Below, piece by piece: positions 21,454 to 33,000 of a DNA stretch of 64,000 bases (within the stretch, counting starts at the first letter, position 1; every line of letters begins with the position of its first letter). The stretch is from Monilinia fructicola (lineage: Eukaryota; Ascomycota; Leotiomycetes; Helotiales; Sclerotiniaceae), in assembly GCA_008692225.1 (NCBI GenBank), contig VICG01000014.1, positions 1,407,501 through 1,471,500 on the forward strand, read 5' to 3'. Under the pieces are notes generated by a model that saw only the letters and a program-made list of their open reading frames with translations, was not told the origin of the DNA and ran no database searches. The translations under genes were made by a program, and so were the position numbers.

Positions 21454-23680
21454 TCAATGAAACTCAACCTCCACCCTCCCATACCTATACCCATCCACCT
21501 TTAATTCAAAGGCCAAACCGGCACTTTCTACCACCATTTCCAGCGTGAAATCTAGATTGAGAAATTCCACTCCTCTCGTAGTCGTCAACCTCGTGTATAG
21601 ACTTTTCGGTACTGCTCCCAGATCTGTCGTAAGCGTGCAAACACTTATTAGATCCTTCGTGTAGGACGCTGGTGGTTCGCCATCAGAATCGCAAGCAATG
21701 AGGTCGTCAGATACAATTAGTGATTGATCAGGACGGAAATTACGCGTGTAGTGGAAAGACACGGGAGTATCGGTGCTAAGGGTATCTCCCTGGTTGGGGT
21801 TAGCGGTAGTGGCGGGGAAACAAGGAGGGGATATCACAGCATACCTTGTTGAGATGCCATTGCATTCTGTCACTAACCATCCAACGTTCCCATAGTGGAC
21901 TCCAGTATCTTTCACTGACGTCGTGTTTGTCTTCATCATAAACCGTTGCATATGATGTCCCATAATGCATTCTCGCTTTCCTAGAAACCACAACACTTCC
22001 TTCTAAGCCCTTGAGTACTGCTCCTCGAACCACAGCTGTCCATGCATTTATAGGTTGCATAACCTCTACAGAATTGCTTTCCGCTAAAGCTATAGACTGT
22101 GCATGTGTTGGTCGTTCGCTGTAGGGTGGTGGTGCTGCGCTGTTGAAGTGTGATTTTAATCTTTTGTATAGATGGTTGCTTTGACCAAATCCTCCTACAA
22201 GTACGATACCAGAGACGATACCTCCTTTTTGTCTAATACCATCAACCTGGCCTTGAACCAAAGTCACAGACCTCTTTTACCACCGGCTCAAAGATATCCT
22301 TAACTTGTGCAGTCGTCATAATGAAAAAGCCGCCATCCAGTCCGGCATCTATATCATCTGCTAGACCGGGCAGTGGAATATTAAACTCCGTATTATTGTC
22401 TTCATCAAAATCTCGTTTCACATACTCTTCCCAGTATTTCAATCCCATTTGCCAGGACTTTGCTTTCTTCATCTTCATCTCTTCGAATCGTTCAACTCCT
22501 ATCCGGCTTTTACAATGTTCCTCAAATCGATAATTAAGAAACGCACTTCCGCAAAGTCCACCTGTGCCTACTGCGGACTCTTCTACTTGCAGTGGTTTTG
22601 AGAGATATGATTTTGTAGGCAATGAGATCGACTGTGCCTCCACCAGCATCACATACCACGAAGTTGTCACCGGCTTGTAGATGGTTCGGTTGGATAGCTT
22701 TCAACGTGTAGACAGCAGCTGCTTCTGGCTCACTGATCATCTGGATCGCTGACTTGTCGCCCATTCCTGCCCTCTCTGCTGCTTGGAGAGTAGTGTTCTT
22801 CGCGGCATCAGACCAGACCGCAGGGCAAGTAAGGACAAACTCAACTTTGGTAGTGGACATGAATAATTCTCCATATCGGCGAGTCAATGTTTCAATTGTG
22901 TGCTTGTAGATCTGTGTCAAATAATCACTAACGGCATCAACGACATTCTTGCTGTGCTCCTTAAGCTGGTTAGCTGTTTCGGCCGGACTAACGTAAAAAG
23001 GTAATTTTTGCGATCGGTCGAGAAACAGTTTGATACATCGCAGTCGAGGTTCTTCAGGCCGGAATTGACAACCCCATTTTATGGTTGGTGCGGTTCCTGC
23101 TGGTGACCCTGGCGATCTGGAGTATCCTATCTCTGTTGGCACTTTGTCGGATGTGATTCCATTACTTCCAGGCCATGTTTTGATGATGTCTACGTCATCA
23201 GGGTTCGATGTGTATACAACAGCGACGCTGGATCAATGATCATATTAGTATTGACGTCGAGATTTGAGCTGTGACGCCCATGTTAAGCAACCACTTTTAG
23301 GATGAAAATTCATGAAATCCAGGGCTCTCGAAATTAGGCATGATGAGAAAAGGATATTGTCAAACTTGACAGAAATTCAAGAGCCCTAGCATTACTACAG
23401 CTGAACTGCAAAACTATCCAAAGGTACAAGATCCCGCTCGTGTGGTGCCACAAATGTCTTGGCAAGACAGGCTATGAAAAGGTACGTACCCAGAGTAAGT
23501 TGTCCCGAAATCCAGTCCAACAATCAGTCTTTCATTCACGGGTGCTGGCTCTCGTATTGGTCCGGCGATTGCTTCTGTTGAGGATGTTGGAGTAAAACTG
23601 CCAGAAGTATAGTGATTTCGACTCTCGTCGTTCCGTCGACTAGCAGTCCGAGTAGGTAAATTGAGATTCATGGTGACCAT
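21454..23680 (-). CDS. Divergent Hsp70-like ATPase (two apparent frameshifts)
   Basis: Actin-like ATPase-fold protein of the atypical fungal Hsp70/HSPA12-like group. It has the nucleotide-binding motifs but no canonical substrate-binding domain or EEVD tail. Exon 1 (23680-23490) has phosphate-1 motif LIVGLDFGTTYSG. After a 262-nt intron, exon 2 (23227-21845) gives VEFVLTCPAVWSDAAKN, SEPEAAAVYTLKA, phosphate-2 VVCDAGGGTVDLIAYK and adenosine motif GIVLVGGFGQSNHLYKRL. After a 55-nt intron, exon 3 (21789-21454) opens GDTLSTDTPVSFHYTR and ends RYGRVEVEFH. Two frame changes interrupt exon 2: the T-run 22596-22599 (after YKIISLK, resuming PLQVEESAVGTGGLCGSAFL), and the A-run 22260-22262 (VKEVCD to LVQGQVDGIR). 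Such proteins are often multicopy in fungi and their client or role is unknown. Confidence 0.8.
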
Positions 23681-24820
23681 TTAAGAAAAATTGGTAGTCT
23701 TTTATCTTGAGGATGTTCCGCTCATAAGATCATTCCACCACTGTCGTGATTGTGTCGAGACAGGAGAAAGGTCGCTTGATTCCCCTCGATTGAGCCCCGC
23801 CGAATCGCAAAACAAGTTATTTGAGCAAAAGGATCACTAATAAGAAAACAGTCAATCAACTGTTTGGTATTCTTCCTTTCTCCAGATATTGAAACGGAAA
23901 TCTCTGAGCCAGGCGTTCAGGATATAATGTGAGCTTGAAGGTATTTTAAACGCTTCGTGCTTTTCTTGCGCAAAACATAAACGTGGGGGAAATAACAACA
24001 AATGGCAAATGGCTGGTAATCTTGACTGATGGAAATGATTTTCGACATTCATCAATATCAATATCAAACCTTTGGAAGTTCAAAAGATATACACGAGAAA
24101 TGAAGGGATGCAATTATAGCTGCTCAGGAACAGTATTGAGGGCTGGTCAGGAGAAATTAAAGACTTCGCCACAGGCAGCAGGAAAAAGTATTCGGAAGCC
24201 TGAAGTCACACTGACGAGTACCTTGAGCTTATGAGTAGATTATCTTATGGAATGGGATAGTCGGATGCAAATAAGATATTTGAATATCTTGAAAGATGGT
24301 CCAGTATGATTGAGCCGAATGAGGATATATATGTATAAGGTTATCGAGGTTAGGATCAAAAAGCGATGTTTATTTTTAAGAATGATGGTGGAGCTGGTCA
24401 TACGCCGTGAACAGCATTACATTGCCTAGGTAGGAGGTAGGAGGGAGGTAGGAGGTAGGTAGGTACCAGGTAGGTAGGTAGGTAGGTAGGTAGGTAGGTA
24501 CCAGGTAGGTAATCAAGGTAATGGTAATGTTGTAAGGAAGGGTTGGGGTTGGGATCGGATTGGGATTGATTTCGAATTGCTGACATTCCATTTCCATTCC
24601 ATTTCCATCTCTATTTCCATTCCCATTTCCATTCCCATTCTCATTCGTGGCAACTCAATGTCAGTCTTACATCAATCTTAGCGAGTCTTTTTACAGACGT
24701 ATTCACAACCGCACCTTTTAGCTATCGTGGCATAACACCATTTATTGACAACAGTAAGCTCTGATCTTGGTAGGGCTGAATACTCTGAAAGCTGCTTTTG
24801 GAGTGATACGAGATCCGAGA
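23681..24820. other. Intergenic with GTAG- and CCATTT-type repeats
   Basis: No gene is supported between the divergently oriented Hsp70-like and RCC1-like genes. The right half carries two simple-repeat blocks: a GGTA/GTAG block listed separately and a TTCCATTTCCATT block at about 24586-24645. Confidence 0.5.
24421..24515. repeat. (GGTA)n / GGAGGTA repeat block
   Basis: Imperfect GTAGGAG units give way to seven or more perfect GTAG units, bounded by two copies of GGTACCAGGTAG. The block contains KpnI-type GGTACC palindromes at both edges. Confidence 0.8.
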
Positions 24821-26226
24821 ATGGAGTTATGGGCATGTGGGTTTAATGCTTGGAATCAACTTCAATTCGAGGGGGATCTTTCTGATGGGCCCAAGGATTT
24901 GTTTACCTTCAAACGAGTGTTGACATCTAAGGGAAGTCTTAGGATCATTGGCACTTCTTTTTCCGCATGTTTGGGTATGTTTGTATTCCTTTCTTGACTA
25001 CTTGTATTCTTCTGTTTCATACCTAGTCAATCGTTTTTCAAATTTGAGCTCAAGGCTTTCTGTGTCAATATCACGTGTAGTTCACATGATCAACCTGTTT
25101 GTACATGAGAACTTCGGAAAGCTTCAAAGAGCTAGCAGCCCTCTTAGGCATTGTAATTGGAAGGCTATATTGCTACATGGTATTCAAGCTAATCAGAATA
25201 CGAAGACGGGCTCATGCTGTTCCTTGATCAGTGAGGCAAGCAGAACAAAACATTCAAAGATGTCATGGCCTTGGTACTTACTTTGAAGAATGACATTGTA
25301 TATACCGTTCATCGTCTATAACAGCTAATTTGGTCCTTTTTTATAGCTGCAGTATCCGATGACCCTTCAGGATCTCCGGAGAAAGTCAAAGCTGCCGGCT
25401 CTCCAGACGGGTTTTTACAAGCACAGCTAGAGCAGATCAATGAGTCTAGACCACCCCAAAATATCTTAACAAATGCAACAGTAGCAGGAAACGATAAGAT
25501 TGCCTGTGAATCTCCCATCACCATACCCTGTATCTCTACCAACAGCCCACTAACAAACCACCAGCATTCACCACCAACACCCTAACCCAATACTCCTCCC
25601 TCTCCGCCTATCTCTCCAAAACCACCCCAGAGTTCGAAATCCCCCTCCCAAACATCACCCAACTCGTCTCCAACACCACCACCTTCACCGCCCTCGCCCA
25701 ATCAGGAACAGTCTACACCTGGGGCGACGAACGATATCCATCCCGACTCGGCCGCGAAACCAGCTCCTCAGCCCCCGCCCACAAACCCAGCCCGCTCTCC
25801 TCCCTAACCTCCCTCCCCACCGGCTCCATCCACAAACTATCTTCTTCCGGCCCATTAACGGCCGCTTTGACTACCGGGCACGATCTGTATATCTGGGGCA
25901 CTACCATTACTCCCTCGATAATCCCCGAACTTTCACAATTCCCATCGTCAGACAATTATGATCCCATCCCTTTGGATATAAAGGGAGCCGATGTCCTCGA
26001 TTTCGGCATTGGTGAGAATCACATGCTGGTGCTTACGACTGAGGGAGAAGTATATGTTATAGGGGAGAACGGAAATGGACAGCTTGGGCTTGGAGAAGAT
26101 GAGAAGGGGAGATGTGAGGAGTGGACGCGGGTTGACTTGGAATTTGGGGAGGGGGCTAAAAAGAAGTGCGTAGGAGTGTGGGCAGGGTATAAATGTAGTT
26201 TTGTAGCTGTGGTGGATAGTTCATGA
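24821..26226 (+). CDS. ATS1: RCC1-repeat protein, Ats1-like (gene model unresolved)
   Basis: Beta-propeller repeat protein of the RCC1/Ats1 kind; in yeast Ats1 assists tRNA wobble-uridine modification with Kti11. The N-terminus from 24821 reads MELWACGFNAWNQLQFEGDL, a classic first RCC1 blade. The C-terminal 200 codons (about 25573-26226) contain SGTVYTWGDERYPSRLGRE, TTGHDLYIWGTT and ENHMLVLTTEGEVYVIGENG, followed by GQLGLG, then the stop at 26226. The middle (about 24975-25560) cannot be read in one frame. Plausible pieces are KNDIVYTVHRL and AAVSDDPSGSPEKVKAAGS, and a jump near 25512 looks like one TC unit too many (KIACE, then SHHHTLYLYQQ). An intron with donor GTATGT near 24974 is likely. 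Exon borders and intactness are not determined. Confidence 0.65.
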
Positions 26227-26634
26227 ATACCGTGTCATGTGCATGACACAAGCCTCTTCTCTCTCGACCCCGATCGATAATATATTAGTCCGAAGAAAGT
26301 GCAAAATCAAGGATTCGTTTCTTGTCAAAACTGACATGGTAAAATTTTCTAGAAACAATCTTGCCTAGAGGTAACTCCAAGGTCTTGCTTCGCAAAGAAC
26401 CTTTCTCTATCGAGGATAGGTATTCGAGCACTCGGCGCCACCTCATACCAAGTCGAAGATATTCATAGAAGTATTCGGTTAGACTTTACACTAGAGCAGA
26501 GGGGCAAGAACTAATAAAAGTAAATCAGTATGGTATCTCTGTGCTCATTTTGCCTTCTTATGCCATTCTATAATACATCATGACCTTGGGACTACGTTAA
26601 AGTTCATTGCTATTGCAGGAGAAAAGAAAGCAGC
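26227..26634. other. Convergent 3' intergenic region
   Basis: Lies between the 3' ends of the RCC1-like gene and the proteasome gene, so it should hold both polyadenylation regions. No gene or strong terminator structure was seen. Confidence 0.5.
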
Positions 26635-27756
26635 TCATAGATTCGTAAGATAATCCTCGATTTCCTGAGGACTCAATTTTCTGAAACGTGGACCCTGAGC
26701 ACCTTCAACCCCCTCAATGCCCAGTAAGTGATCTGCTGGTGGTCCCACGATACCTAGAAATGTGTTAGCAACGTAGAGGTTAATGTGGGTTGTTGAGCTT
26801 ACCGATTTCTACTGTATCGCCGTTCATCTCTCCTTCAATCGTCTCCTTCAACGTCAATAGAGCAATGTGTACGGCATCTTCCAGCTCCAACCCCTCGGTA
26901 TATCTCTTTTCCAAGAAAGTCTTCGCGGAAGTAGCATTCTTTCCAATAGCGGTTGCCTTCCATGGAAAGTAACTGCCACTTGGATCAACCTGGTATAACA
27001 TAGGCCCACCCTTCAAAATACCACCAGTCTTGCCTGTTGGTTTCTTCTCATCTGGATGCACCTCCGCACCAGCGACATCCTCTGATTCTGGCTCAATTCC
27101 ATCATCCCAACCTGCAATCAACAAACTAACACCGTATGGTCTTACACCTCCCGATTGAGTAGCTTCTTGCATCACCCGTGCAACATCTTGTACTAAAATT
27201 CGAGTAGGTGGGTATTCGTTGTAGATGCGCTTGTATCCAGTGTGGGATACTTTGCGGGCCTTATCGACGAGTACGCGGTAATCAGGTCCCATGCCAGAGT
27301 AGACCATACCGATGTTTGGAGTTATAAGGGAGACTTTTGAGAGGGAAGGCGGATCGATGAGGGTTGATGAAGACTTCTTTTCCGTGGCGAGGACGATACC
27401 GTTGGTAGCTTCATACTGGTTAGTATTTTTTAGCGAATATGACGAGTATAAAGATACCTTTGATTCCCAATGAAGTAACACCTTGATTGACGGCATTTAA
27501 CGCATATTCTGTTTGCGATTTGATCAGTATATGGATGTGATAGGGTATAGCAACCGTAAAGTTGCAGCTCGGCGCATATTCGAGTTGAGCTTGATTTGAT
27601 GGGACGAACCTATTTGAACCAACTTCCCGCTGCAGCATGTTAGTAAAGCACTTCAGCATGTAAAGTAATTCACATATCAATATTACTGGAAGCTATGATT
27701 GCTTAAACATACCTGGGGGAGAAGGTTGTCAAGGAGAAAGAATATCTATCCGCCAT
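26635..27756 (-). CDS. PRE8: 20S proteasome subunit alpha-2 (Pre8/PSMA2)
   Basis: Structural alpha-ring subunit of the 20S proteasome. Five exons splice without any frame problem: 27756-27713, a 20-nt microexon 27629-27610, 27508-27458, 27408-26803 and 26753-26635. The protein starts [20 protein letters not shown], the proteasome A-type N-terminal signature, continues [11 protein letters not shown] and [12 protein letters not shown], and contains [40 protein letters not shown] and [17 protein letters not shown]. Compared with yeast and animal alpha-2, about 28 residues ([20 protein letters not shown] and onward) are inserted between the GWDDG and [10 protein letters not shown] strands; filamentous fungi commonly have such an insert. 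The C-terminus ends [13 protein letters not shown]. An essential gene in fungi, and intact here, which is notable beside its broken neighbours. Confidence 0.95.
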
Positions 27757-28732
27757 TGTTTCTGAGTATTCCAAAGCCTATTTCACAGAGTTCTGAAGAA
27801 TCGAAATTATAGAAAACGGTTGTTGGAAATGTAAAGAAAGTATGGTGAAAAAGTTAGAGAATGAAGTTGTATTTGGGGTCGTTGAACTTCAAAGCTACAG
27901 GCAGCTCTAGTCCACGACTACCTACCTACCTACCTACCCGACGCGATTGATGAATGCCTTAAATCTCGGGCTGCAAAGTGAGCTTAAACGTCAGGCATCA
28001 ACTCATCTTGGTTGCGCAAAGACGAAAGTCCTATCCCTAAGGTTACTTACTGTACATCTTACCTCCTCACGTCCTACCTACCTAGGTACATATCTACATC
28101 TTCGCTAGCTAACTAACTACCGGGTATCTACCTAGTACGTGCCGACCTACGGAGTACATTACTTTGCGAGGTACCTACTAGCTATCGGTATTCTTTTTGC
28201 ATCTCATTCGAAGTTCTTGCCAGCTGTAAATGAATACCTGGCACAAGTACCTACTCGAGTTGTTCTCTGTAGGTTGTAAGCATACCGGTAGATTATCGGT
28301 AGATTACCTAAGGCAGTATCTATAAACCGCTTATTATTATTAGAGGGGTAAACGATCTACTGCGATTTACTACTGCCTGGCGTGATCTCGCAAATCTCAC
28401 ATCTCAAACATTTTCCTAAAGTCATCAAGCCACATCTCACAACTCAATTCTCTCCGTCCATGTCTCTATATACTCTACATACTTCTTTATTGAAGTTTTC
28501 ATATGATTGATTCTGTTGACCATTTTTTACTGACTTCTTTAGTATATCAAGCTAATACTACCTACCATAGCTCAAATTTTCTCTTTATTCCTTTTCTTTT
28601 CAATAGCTGTCATCCTTTTCACTGTCAGACCATTCTTCAATATTTAATGGCATCTAGGAAATTGGAACCTATCAAAGAGTCTGATCCCTTTCTTGTTCAG
28701 AGCTACAAATCTTCTTAATTCGTCGCACAACC
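27757..28732. other. Divergent promoter region with CTAC/CCTAGG motifs
   Basis: Separates the proteasome gene (minus) from the RING-CH gene (plus). It is rich in CTACCTACC tracts (about 27919-27938 and 28076-28090, including ACCTAGGT at about 28081) and scattered TACGGAGTAC-type motifs (about 28148). A 71-codon ORF at 28503-28718 has no family resemblance and ends 14 bases before the ATG at 28733, so it could at most be an upstream ORF. Confidence 0.45.
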
Positions 28733-29742
28733 ATGGCAACTCAACGTACCGCTTGGTCGTGGAATCTTCCAGAAGAGTTTACCTCGCCCTCTTCTCACCC
28801 AAATCAGCATGATGCACCCTCTGCGGACAAAACTACACATCAAAATCCCCCTGCGCCAGAACCAGAGCCAGAGCCCCAACGTCAAAGGCAAAGGCATTAC
28901 CTACCTCGACAATGTCGAATATGTCTCGAAGTCGTGGAGCCAACCATTGAAGTTCCCACTGAAGGCATAGCTTCAATGCTCAAACCCAACACCTCGAGTA
29001 ACATACACGTCGGAGGACCCTGAATTGGGCCGTCTAATGCGACCATGCAAGTGCAACGGGAGTCAAAAATACGTACATGAAGGTTGTTTAACAGCCTGGA
29101 GACATGCAGATTCTGGTTATGGCGCACGAAACTATTATGAATGTCCAACGTGCAAATTTCGATATCATCTACAGAGAATGAAGTGGGGCCATTTAATCAG
29201 TAGTACATTCGCACAATTGTGTCTAACGCTGGCAATACTATTTGTGACGATTTTCGGGATGGGTTTTATTGCAGATCCAATTATCAATTTGTACATGGAT
29301 CCGTATGATACCATTTCTTCTTTGCCCTCCATGGGAGGGACGGGCCCAAATTTTTTGGATACCGAGGCAGCTACTTGGACTGAGCATCTGTTGAAAGGAT
29401 TGGCGTCGTTGGGAATGCTAGGATTTGTAAAAATGTTCTTTGCAATGTCTCCATGGAACTGGTGGAATATAAGACAGACTGGCATTTTTGGAGGCCGAGG
29501 TGCTCGCGCTGGAACAGGTAGAAATCGTCTAGAGAACATCAGCTGGACTCTTGTCATTATTGGTGTTTGCACTTTCTTGATTGTAAGTTGTTCCTGGCCC
29601 TATTAACTCTGGATATACTAACAACTCTCAGACTGTTTGGAAATGGACTCGAGGTTGGAGTAGAGCAGTGCTCGAAAAAGCTGGCGAGAATGTAATTGAT
29701 GTTGGAGGCGACGATACTGACGATGAAGAAGAGACTGAATAA
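28733..29742 (+). CDS. RING-CH (RINGv) membrane E3 ubiquitin ligase, MARCH/Doa10-like (one or two apparent frameshifts)
   Basis: Transmembrane ubiquitin ligase with a C4HC3 RING variant. The N-terminus MATQRTAWSWNLPEEF is followed by a Pro/Glu/Gln-rich linker and CRICLEVVEPT; then, in another frame, EDPELGRLMRPCKCNGSQKY, VHEGCLTAWRHA and YYECPTCKFRY. The shift is at the A-run 28982-28984, which read as two A's joins GIASML to NPTPRVTYTSEDPE. Three hydrophobic segments follow (about 29185-29290, 29390-29450 and 29540-29640). One 49-nt intron spans 29583-29631, with branch site CTAAC. The frame stops after DDEEETE at 29742. One base of shift there would extend it by about 38 codons (NPKLTRRQMMRLQEQ...) to 29860, so the C-terminus is ambiguous. 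Substrate unknown. Confidence 0.8.
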
Positions 29743-30042
29743 TCCTAAGTTGACTCGCAGACAAATGATGAGGCTGCAAGAGCAGGACGCCCTCGAAGAT
29801 CTACCAATTTCAAGATTAGAAAAATACAGTGAAGAAGATATGAGTGGGCTTAGCACATAAGTGGTCCATGATCCATCTACCTGACAGCAATTGCATATCA
29901 TATTTGATATTTGTCTGTCTACAGACATACTTGTGAGAACTAAATACCCAGGAGGTACTACATTTTTCCTTCTCTCTCCCCCCGTTGGAACCTTATACCA
30001 CCCCGCACATTCTTAAGTTGCCACGAGATCCTTCACAGTATC

Positions 30043-30399
30043 GTGCCAATTAGTCTTCGTGCGCAGAATAAGCCAACTCAGCTGGAGCCCAGAAATCCTG
30101 AACGTCTTGTTCTTTTTTCATATACCGGCGTACCGCGAGTTGATTTGTCAACCCCCTTTTTCTCATATACAACCGGTCTCTTTCTGAGAATGGTTGCAAA
30201 TGTGGGATACTATTTCCTGATTCCTTCGCTGCGGCACTGGTTGTGGCTTTATGCTAGGATGGGGAATCGGATGGAGGGGTCGATACATGCTTTTTGGGGC
30301 TTGAGAATTCTTGAGAATGATAGTGGAGGTAATGAGGTTGTGAAGAGTACCCGGTTGTGGAGTATGGGGTCAGGATTTGAGGTCATGGTCATGGGATAA
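30043..30399 (+). CDS. Hypothetical small hydrophobic protein (or 3' exon)
   Basis: An open frame of 118 codons begins at a GTG and has no nearby ATG, so it is either partial or an exon. It contains VLFSYTGVPRVDLSTPFFSY, then a hydrophobic, aromatic stretch (GLFLRMVANVGYYFLIPSLR and on to HWLWLYARMGNR) consistent with one membrane segment. I recognise no family. It lies 180-300 bp downstream of the RING-CH gene on the same strand. It could be a lost 3' exon of that gene or the end of an independent gene whose 5' exons were not found. Confidence 0.3.
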   Translation: MPISLRAQNKPTQLEPRNPERLVLFSYTGVPRVDLSTPFFSYTTGLFLRMVANVGYYFLIPSLRHWLWLYARMGNRMEGSIHAFWGLRILENDSGGNEVVKSTRLWSMGSGFEVMVMG

Positions 30400-30824
30400 A
30401 ATATAATTTAGGTCTTATTCGAAACATCATATTGTATTAACATGAATTCAATTGTATTGTGACCAGAACAATTACCCGTCGATGTCTTTGTCCAGTTATG
30501 TTCACATAATATCATCGCTTCACCTGATGCATGTGCAGTCGCTACTCCTCGGTGTTGAGAATCCCGGGTCACTTCAAGAGTTGAGATATCTTGGCACTTT
30601 CAAGAACGATGAAACTATTGACGTTAAAGTCGGTTTGATTAAGGATATAATGTAAATGCTTAGATATATGCTTGCAGAACAGACGATATCCAATGAACAC
30701 ATTTGGCATGGCTTTAGACGATTGAACTCACTCTATGCACAATGTAATGCCCCCCCTCCCCGCCCCAAAAAGGCTCTCTTTTTGATATCCTATAGGAACA
30801 ATGGATTATCCTGCTGAACAACAT
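30400..30824. other. Convergent 3' intergenic region
   Basis: No gene. It probably holds the 3' end of the phosphomannose isomerase transcript, which runs leftwards. A C-rich run lies near 30750-30765. Confidence 0.5.
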
Positions 30825-32118
30825 TTACGCTTCGGCAAACGCAATATGCGTCTCCAATGCCTCCTCGGCCTCAAACTCTAAGGCGGTCCCGACTCCCACG
30901 AAAAACACATAGCCCTCCTTTACCTCAAACTTCTCGTTGCCGGCTTTCATGGTCCCCTTGCCCCCGGTCACGACGAGTATGCTTGGACCTCCTAATTTCT
31001 CCAGCGTTTCCTTTTCTCCCTGCGCGAGGTCTGTGACGAGCATGTTGAATTCGCTCAGGGGGGGTGCTAACACTTTTGTCTTTCCGTGTTTACCCTTGGG
31101 GCTGGACGCGGGCTTGAGGATGCACTCGTCTTTGCCCACGGGGGAGAAGGTCAGCGCGGCGCTGAAGAGATCTACGGAGTCGCGGTCGGCGCGGGGACAG
31201 AAGCCCGTGTTGAGGACGTTGTCGGAGCGCGCCATGCATTCGACGATGTTCCCGGAGAGGTAGGCGTGGATGCCGTCTGCGGGGACGTAGATGGCGTCGC
31301 CTTTTTGGAGGACGAGGTAGTTCATTGTGAGGAGGGCGACGAGGTTGCCGGGGTCTGTGGAACTGTATTGGGAGGCGAGGCGGGGGAGGAGCGAGGGAAT
31401 GTAGGGGGAAGTGGGGAATTGGGAGGAGGGGGTTTCTTTGAGGGTGGTGTAAATGGTGGAAATTTCTTCGTCGGGAAGGGAGAGGATTTTGTGGACGATG
31501 GATTTTAGGGTTTCTTTGTTGATGGTGGAGGATGGGGAGGGGAGGAATTTGGAGGTCAGGATGGGGATGCTGGTGAAGAGGGATTCGATTTCGGAAAGAG
31601 GCTTCCAGCCAACGAATACCTCGAATTTTCCTAGGGCGACGGCAATCTCAGGTTTGTGGTTTGCGTCGCCGAACTTCTCGGGGTCCTGTTCGTGGAGTTT
31701 GGCTGCGAGCTTCTTGTCGGGGTGTATTTGAAGAGGGAGAGCTTTAGCAATTGAGAGAATCTGATGAGAGAGAGAGATTAATATGGATATCCACGAATAA
31801 GTATAAGATCGAGAGGGGAGAGGGGAGAGGTACCTTTGGTAAATATGGGAGATCAGCTCCGAATTTATCAAGGATCGGTTTTCCGATCAACTTCTCCTTG
31901 TTGGCATTGAGATGTTCTTGTAAATCTTGACCGGTGGACAAGATGAGAGATGGTGTAGTGGGATATGTTCCCATCCACATTTCTGCATATTCTTTACTCT
32001 CATCGAGCTTGAATTTGCCTCCTGGAGTTGAAGCTGCAAACTTTGCTGCTAAGGATTCCTTGCCCTGTCGTCCCCAAGGGTAATTGTTGCATTGACATTC
32101 TAGTTGGATTACAGACAT
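30825..32118 (-). CDS. PMI40: Mannose-6-phosphate isomerase (type I PMI)
   Basis: Zinc enzyme interconverting fructose-6-phosphate and mannose-6-phosphate, the entry point to GDP-mannose, glycosylation and cell-wall mannan. Two exons: 32118-31834 (MSVIQLECQCNNYPWGRQGK...) and 31760-30825, separated by a 73-nt intron. The metal-site region ALPLQIHPDKKLAAKLHEQD and NHKPEIAVALGKFEVFVGW is present, followed by LQKGDAIYVPADGIHAYLSG, the PMI type I signature EC-ARSDN (VECMARSDNVLNTGF), and the cupin C-terminal domain ending ALETHIAFAEA. Length of about 405 residues is normal and there is no frame problem. The start at 32118 gives the conserved family N-terminus. The second exon is GC-rich at third positions over its central part. 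Its neighbour on the right is a mannosyltransferase, though no co-regulation is implied. Confidence 0.95.
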
Positions 32119-32727
32119 CGTGAAGAGTGTTTTGGGTGGAGAAGTCTGGTGTTTTTCTTTTTGGAGATACAATTCCTGAAAATGTGCAACGAAGGTATAT
32201 ATGCAGCAAAGCAAAGCAAACAACCACCAAGTACAGCAGTATATATATTGAGTGCGAAATATAAGACATTGATACTACCTGCCAGGTTTTTAAAACAATT
32301 CCATCCATATTGGTATACTTGCAGCTCTCCGGAGGTATCTCCCAGACACTCAATTACATGATGACGTTGAGCTTTGAATAGTTGTGGTTCGACTAGTCGT
32401 TACATCATAATAGCTATGTTCTGTGGAATCTGGATGGAGGGGAAGGTTGAACAACCGAACCGATGAGCAAATACTCGTAGCCACAATCATTCATTGTCTT
32501 CTGGAATTTGCACTCCCCACTGTGGCCCCTTTAAAATACATACTAGGTAGGTACGGACGGAGTATATGTAGGTCTGCATATGCATGACACAGAAGCTTAA
32601 TGTCGAAACATTAATGAAGGTACCTACAGCAGGCCGGTCTACCGTAGGGTCTGAGAATCTTTTGATTGACAGCACAGAGCAAGCAGCATCTGGGTGTACG
32701 GAGCAGTGAGCTCTATTGATGAAATGA

Positions 32728-32777
32728 TGAGAAGTTGAGAAGTTGAGAAGTTGAGAAGTTGAGAAGTTGAGAAGTTG
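32728..32777. repeat. Octanucleotide tandem repeat, unit GAGAAGTT
   Basis: Six perfect head-to-tail copies of the 8-mer GAGAAGTT, the second 8-base tandem in the window after the ATTGGTAG array. Confidence 0.9.
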
Positions 32778-33000
32778 AAGGAGCTAATTTTCGATATGAA
32801 TGACGCTTAACCTGCTAGCGAATAGATCGATTCTGTTGAAGGGATTAGATCATCACAATGGCTAGGATGAATGGACAGAGTAAGTAGATTACTACCTAGT
32901 ATACCATTACTCGAGCAAGATAAGATGTTGGTTGAGATGAAGGGTTTTGTTCTGCAACGCTAGATAAATCGTTGATGAGAGCAGGTGAGGCGTGATTAGG

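Noticed and set aside
28503..28718. 71-codon ORF just upstream of the RING-CH gene
   Set aside because: No recognisable sequence; most likely leader sequence, at best an upstream ORF.
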